A DNA stretch of 22,821 nucleotides from CAXDRM01 sp963991775 (GTDB lineage: Bacteria > Pseudomonadota > Alphaproteobacteria > Rickettsiales > JABIRX01). The notes under the pieces are model-generated. The model worked only from the letters and a program-made list of their open reading frames with translations, was not told the DNA's origin and did not search any database. This document shows positions 15,078 to 22,794 of this stretch, piece by piece (within the stretch, counting starts at the first letter, position 1; every line of letters begins with the position of its first letter). The position numbers and the translations under genes are program-made. The stretch covers positions 1 through 22,821 of the forward strand of contig CAXDRM010000013.1 of the NCBI GenBank assembly GCA_963991775.1, written 5' to 3'.

Positions 15078-16010
15078 ATGAAAGAAAGTCGAGACGCGCT
15101 TAATGCTCTAAATAATTTAATCTCTGAAAATTCGATGAGTTTAAATAATAAATCTAATTCTGAATTAGAAGCTAAGCATGAAGGTGATTTAGGCGGAGAA
15201 AATATCGATGATGGTCAAATTTTAAGTCTTAATAAAAAAGTAGCAGATATAGATATTACTGAAGATCTAGATAGTCAGGCAGAAAATCCCGCAGCTGAGC
15301 AGCAGCAAGAAGATACTCTAAGTGAATTTTCGATTGAAAAGCTTTTAGAAACAGAATTAGAAATTGACGAGAATTTGCAAGTTCCACAGGAGAGTGATAT
15401 TGCTGAGCAAGCTCTTACAGTAGAGCAGGGGCAAAATGAACAGGCAGAAGAATGGGAGAAGGTTGTTAAAACTGAGTTAGCAGATTTTGCTAATCATAAT
15501 GTTGCTAATAATGCAGCTGATTTAGAAGCTGATAAATTAACTCGTAATGTTAATCTGGATGAAGATTTTGGCATCTCAGAGAATGTTTCTAGCTCTGCTA
15601 AGTTAAGCTATGATTATAGTAAGGATATTAATAATGATCCTTTAGCTGAAACTAATGATTATCAGCCTGATGAATCTGCTTCAGAAGTTGAAGCATTTGA
15701 AGATATGGTTGGCTCTTTAGATCAAATTAAAGATGAGTTGCATGATTTGGATTCTAAAGCCAAAGAAGAATTAGCAGCTAATTCTGAGCTCATTTCAGCT
15801 GTTGCTAAATCAAGTGCTGAAGATGCATTAGCAGAATTAAGAGCTGAGCTTGCTAAGAAGCAAGAAACTAAATTAGCTACAGCTTCACCTCTTGAGGGTT
15901 TTATAGCTGACATGATTAAGCCCATGCTAAAAGAGTGGTTAGACCAAAATCTTCCTGCCATTGTCAGAAAAGTTGTGCAAAAAGAAATCTCCAAATTAAC
16001 TCAAGATTAA
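15078..16010 (+). CDS. popZ: PopZ-like polar organising protein (DUF2497)
   Basis: A 310-residue, strongly acidic protein. The last 40 residues match the DUF2497/PopZ C-terminus: PLEGFIADMIKPMLKEWLDQ, then NLPAIVRKVVQKEIS, the helices that drive oligomerisation. The middle (about 30-240) is low-complexity and rich in Glu and Asp, like the disordered acidic spacer of PopZ. The N-terminus (SRDALNALNNLISEN) could be the client-binding helix. PopZ self-assembles at cell poles and anchors the chromosome through ParB and recruits polar signalling proteins. The spacer is longer than in Caulobacter PopZ (about 177 residues in total). It ends three bases before the convergent dapE, with no terminator between. 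Confidence 0.83.
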   Translation: MKESRDALNALNNLISENSMSLNNKSNSELEAKHEGDLGGENIDDGQILSLNKKVADIDITEDLDSQAENPAAEQQQEDTLSEFSIEKLLETELEIDENLQVPQESDIAEQALTVEQGQNEQAEEWEKVVKTELADFANHNVANNAADLEADKLTRNVNLDEDFGISENVSSSAKLSYDYSKDINNDPLAETNDYQPDESASEVEAFEDMVGSLDQIKDELHDLDSKAKEELAANSELISAVAKSSAEDALAELRAELAKKQETKLATASPLEGFIADMIKPMLKEWLDQNLPAIVRKVVQKEISKLTQD

Positions 16011-16013
16011 TTG

Positions 16014-17159
16014 CTAACTTTTAAAAAAATCTTCAATAATCTGCAGATAGATTTTTTCTAAAATTTCTAGATCAGCAAGAGCAATATGTTCATCAATTTG
16101 ATGAGCAGTTTTATTAATTAAGCCGCATTCTATAGTGGGACAAATATCTTTAATGAATCTTGCATCTGAAGTACCACCAGTAGTGCTAAGTACTGGGTTA
16201 AGGCCAGTAACTTTCTCGCAAGCATGTTGTACTAAAGAAGCATATTCTCGATTATTATTATAAAATGATTCACCACTTACTTTATAAGTTAAATTATGTT
16301 TGGGTAAACAACGTGCGCAAGTATCAGTAATTAATTCGATTAGATCTTTGCTTTGATATTCGCTACTAAAACGAATATTAAATTTTGCACGTGCAGTTTC
16401 TGGGATCACATTTGTCGCGGGATTAGCAACATCAAAAGAAGTAATCTCTAGATTTGTTGGATCAAAAAATTCATTACCATGATCAAATTGATGATCAGTT
16501 AGTAGATTTAGTAATTTTACTAAGGCAGTTATAGGGTTTAATGCATTTTCTGGATAGGCTACATGGCCTTGTTGACCATATACTTCTAACTCAAAATTTA
16601 CACTACCGCGCCGGCCAATTTTGAGCATTTCGCCAATTTTGCCAGGGTTAGTTGGTTCGCCAACAATACATAAAGAGATTTGTTCATTACGCTGTTTTAG
16701 CTCTTCAACCATTTTTACAGTTCCATTAATGCTAATATCTTCTTCATCACCAGTAATAATAAAACTAAGTGAATCATTAAAATTAGGATTATTTTCTAAG
16801 AATGTTTTTACTGCGCCAATATAAGCAGTGATAGCACATTTCATATCAACTGCTCCCCGACCATAAAGTTTGTTGTCACGAATAGTTGCAGTAAAAGGTG
16901 GGCTGTGCCATTTAGTTTCATCTCCTGCTGGTACTACATCAGTATGTCCAGCGAAAGCTAAATTTTTGTTACTATTACCTAATTTTGCATAGAAATTTTG
17001 AATGGTAGGGTAACCAGCTTCACTAAAAGGCATTAATTCAGCATTAAAGCCTAATTTTTCTAATTCAGTAATTAATAAAGCTATAGCTCCATCATCTTCT
17101 GGAGTTACAGATTTTTTATTAATTAAATTTTGGGCTAAATTAAGCGCATATTCTGACAT
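16014..17159 (-). CDS. dapE: Succinyl-diaminopimelate desuccinylase
   Basis: Hydrolyses N-succinyl-LL-diaminopimelate to LL-diaminopimelate, for peptidoglycan and lysine. It is a dinuclear zinc M20 enzyme: His72 and Asp74 in AGHTDVVP, Asp105 in GRGAVDMK, catalytic Glu139 and ligand Glu140 in TGDEED, Glu168 in GEPT and His353 in TAHQIDEH. STTGGTSDARFI (about residue 325) is also diagnostic. Length 381 is normal. It starts two bases after the dapD stop, so the pair is an operon. Confidence 0.96.
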   Translation of the reverse strand: MSEYALNLAQNLINKKSVTPEDDGAIALLITELEKLGFNAELMPFSEAGYPTIQNFYAKLGNSNKNLAFAGHTDVVPAGDETKWHSPPFTATIRDNKLYGRGAVDMKCAITAYIGAVKTFLENNPNFNDSLSFIITGDEEDISINGTVKMVEELKQRNEQISLCIVGEPTNPGKIGEMLKIGRRGSVNFELEVYGQQGHVAYPENALNPITALVKLLNLLTDHQFDHGNEFFDPTNLEITSFDVANPATNVIPETARAKFNIRFSSEYQSKDLIELITDTCARCLPKHNLTYKVSGESFYNNNREYASLVQHACEKVTGLNPVLSTTGGTSDARFIKDICPTIECGLINKTAHQIDEHIALADLEILEKIYLQIIEDFFKS

Positions 17160-17161
17160 TA

Positions 17162-17995
17162 TTAATCACGCAATAATTCATTAATTGAGGTTTTAGCTCT
17201 GGTACCTGCATCGACTTGTTTTACAATTACAGCGCAATAAAGGCTTGGTTTAGTTGGGTCTTGATTAGGTAATGAACCTGCTACTACCACAGAATAAGGT
17301 GGTACTTTGCCATAGCTAATCTCACCTGTCGCGCGATTAACAATTTTGGTTGATTTACCTAAATAGACACCCATAGAAATTACTGAGCCTTCACCGACAA
17401 TTACTCCTTCAGCCACTTCTGATCTAGCGCCAATAAAACAATTGTCTTCAATAATGACAGGATTTGCTTGTAAAGGTTCTAACACTCCACCAATACCTGC
17501 GCCGCCAGAAATATGACAATTTTTACCAATTTGCGCACATGAACCAACAGTTGCCCAGGTATCAACCATAGTGCCGCTATCTACATATGCTCCTAAATTT
17601 ACAAAGCTAGGCATTAATACGACATTTTCTGCAATGTAAGAACCATATCTTACCACACAGCCTGGTACAGCTCTAAATTTTGCTGCAGCAAAATCTGCCT
17701 CTTGCCAATTTTGAAATTTAGAAGGTACTTTATCATACCAATGAGCTCTGCTGCCTGGCTCTTGAGGAGCTCCTTCATAAAGTGACATATCATTGGTTCT
17801 AAAAGAAAGTAAGATAGCTTTTTTAGCCCATTCATTTACTTGCCATTCATTACCTTTTTTTTCAGCAACACGTATGTTACCAGAGTCAATTTCATTTAAG
17901 GTTTGGGCAATATCTGCTTTAACCTGATTATCTTGCCAATTAACTTCATCTTTTTTCTCCCAATAATTATTAATTAATGCTTCTAATTTGCTCAT
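17162..17995 (-). CDS. dapD: Tetrahydrodipicolinate N-succinyltransferase
   Basis: Transfers succinate from succinyl-CoA to tetrahydrodipicolinate, opening the succinylase branch that DapE later completes. The central region (about 115-230) is a left-handed beta-helix built from hexapeptide repeats, including VDSGTMVDTWATVGSCAQIG and IIEDNCFIGARSEV, followed by the family's ISYGKVPPYSVVVAGSLP. Length 277 is normal. It leads the dapD-dapE operon from a good promoter at 18023-18050. Confidence 0.96.
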   Translation of the reverse strand: MSKLEALINNYWEKKDEVNWQDNQVKADIAQTLNEIDSGNIRVAEKKGNEWQVNEWAKKAILLSFRTNDMSLYEGAPQEPGSRAHWYDKVPSKFQNWQEADFAAAKFRAVPGCVVRYGSYIAENVVLMPSFVNLGAYVDSGTMVDTWATVGSCAQIGKNCHISGGAGIGGVLEPLQANPVIIEDNCFIGARSEVAEGVIVGEGSVISMGVYLGKSTKIVNRATGEISYGKVPPYSVVVAGSLPNQDPTKPSLYCAVIVKQVDAGTRAKTSINELLRD

Positions 17996-18022
17996 TTTTG
18001 TGCTATTTTTTGTTGGAACATC

Positions 18023-18050
18023 ATTATATAAATTTCTGGGTATCTGTAAA
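18023..18050 (-). promoter_or_regulatory. Promoter of dapD-dapE
   Basis: On the minus strand TTTACA (18050-18045), a 16-base spacer and perfect TATAAT (18028-18023), 27 bases before the dapD ATG. It fills the gap between dapD and the divergent zinc-ribbon gene. Confidence 0.6.
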
Positions 18051-18051
18051 G

Positions 18052-18762
18052 ATGATTATCACTTGTGAAAAATGTAGTACAAAATTTGCGCTTAGTGATG
18101 AAGAGGTTGCTAAAATCAATAGTAGCGGGCGTATTCTAAAATGTGGTAATTGCTATCATATGTGGTTGGCAATTAAATCGCCTAGTGATGGGCTATTAGA
18201 AAATGTCTCGCATGAGCCAACAGATCAAAATCTTATCGAAGAAATTAAAGATAATCAGACTGCGCTAACCTTATTAAATGTAGCACCTTCATCACCAATT
18301 GCTGATTATTTTACTATTGCAGCTTTGCCAACTTTTTTAAAGATTAGCTTTTATAGTCTAATTTTTTTAGCGTTATTTGCTCTAATGATTGTTAAAAAAG
18401 AAACACTTTTAGATAATATGTTGCTTAGACCTTTTATGCATTTAGTAGGGCTTACTAAAACTGAAGGTTTGCAGTTTGAAAAAGTTACTATTTCAAAAGA
18501 TTCTTTAGCTTTTGGTAAAGCTTTAATCATTTCTGGCTATGTAGTTAATAAGTCAGAAAATGATTTAATCATTCCTGATATTCGCATTCAATTTTTAGAT
18601 GAGCAGGGCGAAGTAATGAAGGCAGTAACACATAATTTGCCGGTGCAGATTTTAGCATCTGGTGAGCAAACTAAAATTGCCAATAAGATTGGCGATTATC
18701 CTCGCGGTGCTCATACTATTATTTTGGATATTGGTAACTATCTAGAATTCGTGTTATTATAA
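18052..18762 (+). CDS. MJ0042-type zinc-ribbon membrane protein
   Basis: A 236-residue protein. Residues 1-37 form a zinc ribbon with two cysteine pairs, CEKC and CGNC (MIITCEKCSTKFALSDEEV at the start), the MJ0042 family common at the N-terminus of alphaproteobacterial membrane proteins. One membrane helix follows near residues 85-107 (FLKISFYSLIFLALFALMIV). The C-terminal domain (about 125-236) is beta-rich and resembles DUF3426 extracytoplasmic domains. The frame is open back to 17977, but ATG 18052 puts the zinc ribbon at the N-terminus where the family has it, and the longer form would overlap dapD. Function is not known. Confidence 0.8.
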   Translation: MIITCEKCSTKFALSDEEVAKINSSGRILKCGNCYHMWLAIKSPSDGLLENVSHEPTDQNLIEEIKDNQTALTLLNVAPSSPIADYFTIAALPTFLKISFYSLIFLALFALMIVKKETLLDNMLLRPFMHLVGLTKTEGLQFEKVTISKDSLAFGKALIISGYVVNKSENDLIIPDIRIQFLDEQGEVMKAVTHNLPVQILASGEQTKIANKIGDYPRGAHTIILDIGNYLEFVLL

Positions 18763-18781
18763 ATTGTACAGATTCATCAAC

Positions 18782-18832
18782 GCATTTTGGCCCTTCGGTA
18801 CACGCCTGCGGCCCACTCAGGAACCTAAATGC
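18782..18832. repeat. Palindromic repeat with GCATTT ends
   Basis: Ends GCATTTTGG (18782-18790) and CCTAAATGC (18824-18832) pair with one mismatch. The interior holds CCCTTCGGTAC, also found at 48-58 in the first repeat cluster, and GCCTGCGGC, which can fold on itself. It abuts and shares two bases with the next palindrome. An open frame across it (18764-18964) is not taken as a gene. Confidence 0.65.
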
Positions 18833-18895
18833 TTAAAGCGGTTCTCGAGTGACGCGAATAAAATGAGCGTTGTATCGAGAGATCCCTTAATAAGC
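18831..18895 (+). repeat. Palindromic repeat element with flanking arms
   Basis: Core 18840-18885 is the clearest member of the element family: GGTTCTCGAGTGACGCGAAT, a loop, then GCGTTGTATCGAGAGATCC. The stem is extended by GCTTAAAG on the left and CTTAATAAGC on the right, giving about 65 bp of imperfect palindrome. The inner ACGC/GCGT pair differs from the other copies but pairing is preserved. It lies in the 244-base gap between the zinc-ribbon gene and the response regulator. Confidence 0.8.
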
Positions 18896-18967
18896 TATAT
18901 AGGTTTTTTTTTCCACAATTTACGTTACCAAGATTTAATTAGCTGTTTATCTTCCTTTAACTGATTT

Positions 18968-18996
18968 TATAATTTAAAGTGCTGTGTAACTTTAAA
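18968..18996 (+). promoter_or_regulatory. -10 box and inverted repeat before the two-component operon
   Basis: A perfect TATAAT (18968-18973) lies 33 bases before the response regulator ATG; no good -35 is seen. Directly after it TTTAAAGT (18973-18980) and ACTTTAAA (18989-18996) form a perfect inverted repeat with an 8-base spacer, which could bind a regulator or form a hairpin in the leader. Confidence 0.45.
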
Positions 18997-19006
18997 AGAT
19001 TAAATA

Positions 19007-19681
19007 ATGAAAATTTTATTAGTAGAAGATGATAAAGATGTAGCAAATTTTATCATGAAAGGCCTTACTGAAAAAGGTAATGTGGTAGATCATGCTGCTG
19101 CTGGAAAAGATGGTTTGTTTTTAGCAAGCACTGGAGATTATGAGGTTATTATTTTAGACCGTATGTTGCCAGAAATAGATGGCTTAAAAATTGTAAAAAC
19201 CATACGTGCTTCTGGTAATTTAACCCCAGTATTAATTTTAAGTGCACTTGGTGATGTAGATGATAGGGTAAAAGGTCTTGCTATGGGCGGTGATGATTAT
19301 TTAGTAAAACCTTTCGCTTTTTCAGAATTACTTGCGCGTATCGAAGCATTAGTCAGAAGAAGTTCAGGCTCTGAAGAGCATCAAGTTGAATTGCAAGCTG
19401 CAGATTTAACTTTAGATCTACTATCACGCAAAGTAACACGTGGTGACCAGGCCATCGAATTACAATCACGTGAATTTAAATTATTAGAATATATGTTGCG
19501 TCATAAAGGTCAGGTAGTGACACGTACTATGCTGCTTGAAAATGTTTGGGATTATAATTTTGACCCGCAAACTAATGTGATTGATGTGCATGTTAGTAGG
19601 TTACGTAATAAGATAGATAAGGATTTTCCAAAACAAATCATTAAAACTATCAGAGGGGCGGGTTATATTATCGATGCTTAA
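19007..19681 (+). CDS. OmpR-family response regulator
   Basis: A 224-residue DNA-binding response regulator. The receiver domain (1-115) has the acidic pair in VEDDKD, phosphoacceptor Asp51 in ILDRMLPEIDG and conserved lysine in DYLVKPFAF. The winged-helix domain (about 130-224) includes LQSREFKLLEYMLRHKGQVV and VIDVHVSRLRNKID. The kinase gene starts eight bases before this gene's stop, so the pair is translationally coupled. Targets are unknown; autoregulation through the inverted repeat upstream is possible. Confidence 0.94.
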   Translation: MKILLVEDDKDVANFIMKGLTEKGNVVDHAAAGKDGLFLASTGDYEVIILDRMLPEIDGLKIVKTIRASGNLTPVLILSALGDVDDRVKGLAMGGDDYLVKPFAFSELLARIEALVRRSSGSEEHQVELQAADLTLDLLSRKVTRGDQAIELQSREFKLLEYMLRHKGQVVTRTMLLENVWDYNFDPQTNVIDVHVSRLRNKIDKDFPKQIIKTIRGAGYIIDA

Positions 19682-20789
19682 TAAATTAGCATTAGGCTCA
19701 GCAAAAAACCATTCCACAAATTTACGTAAGCAGTTAAAACAGCGTCGTTATGTAGATAGCTCTAGTTTTAAGATGGCAGTATTATTTGCCGTTTTACTTG
19801 GTGTGGCTGCCTTAATTTTAGTATATTTTATCTATTCATATTCTAAAGGAATGTATATTAGCCAAGATATGGTGGTTATATCTTCTGAAGTATATGAAAG
19901 AATCATTATTTTTGGCATTTTAAGCATCATTGCTCTTAGTTTGGTAGTAGTAATTAGCTTTATGCTTAGTTGTTTTGTAGTAGAGCGCATCAATATAATT
20001 GCTGGTACAGCTGAAGATATTATGTCTACAGGAGATCTTTCACGACGTATTTCTATTGATACTAAATGGGATGATCTAAGTAATTTAGCAGATATTTTAA
20101 ATCAGCTTTTTGCTCGAATTGAACATTCTATGGAAGATGTGCGCAGAGTATCAGATTCTATAGCGCATGATTTGCGTACTCCTCTCACTAGATTAAAAAA
20201 CTCTCTTGAAGAAACTAAAGGGCAGCAAAAAATTACTAGTTCTGATTTAGAAAAAAGTATAGTTGCTACAGATCAAATACTTGCTAGTTTTAATGCATTG
20301 CTTCGTATTACCAATATCGAAAAAGGTAAAAGACATAGCAAATTTACTAGCTTTGATCTTAGTTCAGTTATTGAAGATATAGTTGAATTATATGAGCCTA
20401 TCGCTGATGAAAAACAAATTAGCATTACCACAGAATTAGCTCCTGCTAATATCAATGCTGATCGCGATCTAATCTTTCAAGCTATTGCAAATATTCTTGA
20501 TAATGCACTGAAATTTACTCCCCAGCAAGGCACGGTTAACTGTTTGGTAGAAGTTAAAAAACATGTAGTTATTCTTACCATAAGCGATTCAGGTTGCGGT
20601 ATAGCTGAAGAGCATCTTGATAAAATCTTTGCTAGATTTTTTCGAGCAGAAAAAAATCGTAAATCACCAGGTAGTGGTTTAGGTTTAAGTTTAGTATCGG
20701 CTATTATCAAATTACATAATGCTAAGATCAGAGTTTATAATAACCCAGATCAAGGTTCGAGCTTCACCATAGAATTTGCCAAATGTTAA
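19674..20789 (+). CDS. Membrane sensor histidine kinase
   Basis: A 371-residue partner kinase of the upstream regulator. Two membrane helices (about 34-56 and 77-102) are separated by only about 20 residues, so there is almost no periplasmic sensor. HAMP follows (about 103-155). The dimerisation domain has His165 in SIAHDLRTPLTRL, and the ATPase domain has the N-box ANILDNALKFTP, then ISDSGCGI and SGLGLSLV. Such short-loop kinases often sense events within the membrane or use an accessory protein. It overlaps the response regulator by eight bases and the FAD protein by seven. Confidence 0.93.
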   Translation: MLNKLALGSAKNHSTNLRKQLKQRRYVDSSSFKMAVLFAVLLGVAALILVYFIYSYSKGMYISQDMVVISSEVYERIIIFGILSIIALSLVVVISFMLSCFVVERINIIAGTAEDIMSTGDLSRRISIDTKWDDLSNLADILNQLFARIEHSMEDVRRVSDSIAHDLRTPLTRLKNSLEETKGQQKITSSDLEKSIVATDQILASFNALLRITNIEKGKRHSKFTSFDLSSVIEDIVELYEPIADEKQISITTELAPANINADRDLIFQAIANILDNALKFTPQQGTVNCLVEVKKHVVILTISDSGCGIAEEHLDKIFARFFRAEKNRKSPGSGLGLSLVSAIIKLHNAKIRVYNNPDQGSSFTIEFAKC

Positions 20790-22045
20790 AGAAAAAAATT
20801 GCAATTATAGGTTCAGGAATTTCTGGTATGTCAGCTGCTTATTTTTTGCAACAAGCAGGTCATGAAATTACCTTATTTGAAAAAAATGATTATATAGGCG
20901 GTCATTCACGAACCGTGTCTGCGCAAGTGGCTGGAAAAGATATACCGGTAGATACAGGCTTTATCGTTTATAATGAACAAAATTACCCGCTTTTAACTAA
21001 ATTATTTGCACATCTTCAAGTAGCTACTCATGCTAGCGATATGTCTTTTGGTATTTCAATTAATGATGGCTGGCTAGAATATGGAACCAAAGCTTTAATT
21101 AATATTATTGGTCAAAAAATTAATTTAGTCAGACCAGATTTTTGGCGCATGAATCGTGATATTTTATTTTTTAATAAGAATGCTGAGCAATATTTGCAAT
21201 CTGATTTAACCCTTGGTGAATTATTGGATGAGATGCAGCTTGGTGAATGGTTCAGAAAATATTATCTCTTGCCGATGGGTGGTTCAATTTGGAGCACGCC
21301 AACTAGTGAGATGCTTAATTTTCCTGCTAAGACTTTTATTCAATTTTTTAAGAATCATGGTTTGCTGACGGTTAATCAACAGCCTAAATGGCGTACTGTA
21401 ATTGGTGGGAGTAAAAATTATGTAAAAAAATTAACCGCAAATTTTGCTCAGCAGATTAGGCTTAATACGCCTATCACTTCGGTGACTAGAGCTGCAAAAG
21501 CTGTAGAGGTTAAGCCAGAAGGGCAACCAGTAGAATTATTTGATGAAGTTATATTTGCTAGCCATGCGGACCAAACCTTACATATGTTTGAGAATCCTAC
21601 TGAGGAAGAAACAAAACTACTTAGTGCTTTTAAATTTTATCCAAATCAAATGTATTTGCATAAAGATTTAAGTTTAATGCCGCGCAATAAAAAATGCTGG
21701 TCAAGCTGGGTATATTTAAGTAAAGAACGCGACGATCAAAATCCAGCTGTAAGTCTAAGCTATTGGATGAATAATTTGCAACCGCTTGAAACAGAGCAGC
21801 CCATTATTGTAACTTTAAACCCAGCTAAGGAAATTGCAGAGGAAGATATTTTTGATCATTATGAATTTCATCATCCGGCTTTTTCTAAAGAGGCTATTGC
21901 TGCTCAACAACAAATTGATGAAATACAAGGTAAAGATAGAATCTGGTTTTGTGGAGCTTATTTGCGTTATGGCTTCCATGAGGATGGTATTTTAAGTGCA
22001 GCTAAAATTATGGCTAAAATGCAAATTGATTTGCCATGGCAATAA
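20783..22045 (+). CDS. FAD-dependent amine-oxidase-like protein
   Basis: A 420-residue flavoprotein. The N-terminus has the dinucleotide motif IIGSGISGMSAAY (8-20), Glu33 and the family motif YIGGHSRT (37-44). The C-terminus has the FAD-contacting FCGAYLRYGFHEDGILSA. This GFHEDG subgroup is commonly encoded beside DUF1365 proteins and cyclopropane-fatty-acid-synthase-like methyltransferases, and is thought to act on membrane fatty acids. The exact reaction is not established from sequence. It overlaps the kinase by seven bases and the DUF1365 gene by ten, so all four genes form one coupled unit. Confidence 0.88.
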   Translation: MLKKKIAIIGSGISGMSAAYFLQQAGHEITLFEKNDYIGGHSRTVSAQVAGKDIPVDTGFIVYNEQNYPLLTKLFAHLQVATHASDMSFGISINDGWLEYGTKALINIIGQKINLVRPDFWRMNRDILFFNKNAEQYLQSDLTLGELLDEMQLGEWFRKYYLLPMGGSIWSTPTSEMLNFPAKTFIQFFKNHGLLTVNQQPKWRTVIGGSKNYVKKLTANFAQQIRLNTPITSVTRAAKAVEVKPEGQPVELFDEVIFASHADQTLHMFENPTEEETKLLSAFKFYPNQMYLHKDLSLMPRNKKCWSSWVYLSKERDDQNPAVSLSYWMNNLQPLETEQPIIVTLNPAKEIAEEDIFDHYEFHHPAFSKEAIAAQQQIDEIQGKDRIWFCGAYLRYGFHEDGILSAAKIMAKMQIDLPWQ

Positions 22046-22794
22046 AGATTCTCGAGGCACAGGTTTTTCACAAAAGATACAAACCTCGAGAAAATAGCTT
22101 TAACTATAAGGTTGATTATTTGCTCTTGGATTTAGCTAAATTACCTAAGAAACAACAGAAGCTTAGTGGTTTTTCACTGGTAAATTTTTCTGGTAAAAAA
22201 CATGGTAAGCGTGATGGTGCAGATTTAAGCATTTGGGTTAAAGAACTTTGTCAAAAACATAATATAGATGAACCACAACGGATTAGTCTGCTTACTTTGC
22301 CCGAAATTTGTGGCTGGGTATTTAATCCAGTCAGCTTTTATTATTGTTTCGATAAACAAGATAAGCTTTATCTGGTTTTAGCTGAAGTAAATAATACCTT
22401 CAAAGAAACCCATACTTATTTATGTCATAAACAGGATTTTAGCGAGATAGATAAAACTGATATTTTAATTGCAGATAAGGTTTTTCATGTTTCGCCTTTT
22501 TATGAAAGAAAAGGTTCATATAAATTTCGTTTTGCATATCAAAAAAAACAGCTTGCTATATGGATTGATTATTTTGATTTAGCAGGCAAGCTTGAATTAA
22601 AAACTTCGGTGATAGGTAAGTTGGAAGAACCTAATTTGCGTAAGAAAATCAGCTTATTATATGGTTTAGTTTTTTATAATTTGCGTGTCTTATTTTTGAT
22701 TCATTTTCAGGCTTTGCGTTTAGTGCTTAAGCGCATCAAATATATAGCTAAACCGGACCAGAAAAAGCCCAAATACTCAGTTACAAAAAATTAA
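22036..22794 (+). CDS. DUF1365 family protein
   Basis: A 252-residue member of DUF1365, usual length about 250. The N-terminus follows the family pattern (QVFHKRYKPRENSFNYKVDY), and later blocks are conserved: WVFNPVSFYYCFD, VNNTFKETHTY, and KVFHVSPFYERKGSYKFRF. DUF1365 genes are usually found with the FAD protein upstream and often with a Cfa-type methyltransferase downstream; the window ends 27 bases after the stop, so that cannot be checked here. The biochemical role is unknown. A 9-bp inverted repeat (22049-22057 and 22084-22092) lies in the first codons and could form a hairpin in the mRNA. Confidence 0.9.
   Translation: MAIKILEAQVFHKRYKPRENSFNYKVDYLLLDLAKLPKKQQKLSGFSLVNFSGKKHGKRDGADLSIWVKELCQKHNIDEPQRISLLTLPEICGWVFNPVSFYYCFDKQDKLYLVLAEVNNTFKETHTYLCHKQDFSEIDKTDILIADKVFHVSPFYERKGSYKFRFAYQKKQLAIWIDYFDLAGKLELKTSVIGKLEEPNLRKKISLLYGLVFYNLRVLFLIHFQALRLVLKRIKYIAKPDQKKPKYSVTKN
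22049..22092 (+). other. Inverted repeat in the first codons of the DUF1365 gene
   Basis: TTCTCGAGG (22049-22057) and CCTCGAGAA (22084-22092) pair perfectly around a 26-base loop, starting five codons after the ATG. The encoded residues fit the family without an insertion, so it is probably not an inserted element. Confidence 0.5.

Noticed and set aside
17977..18051. Upstream extension of the zinc-ribbon gene to ATG 17977
   Set aside because: It would overlap dapD and place 25 extra residues before the zinc ribbon, which normally begins the protein.
18764..18964. 66-codon open frame on the plus strand
   Set aside because: It is a translation of two palindromic repeats with no recognisable protein feature, starting two bases after the previous stop.
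22049..22092. Inserted palindromic element in the DUF1365 gene
   Set aside because: The arms share TTCTCGAG with the repeat family, but the encoded residues fit the family pattern without extra length and the rest of the element is missing.
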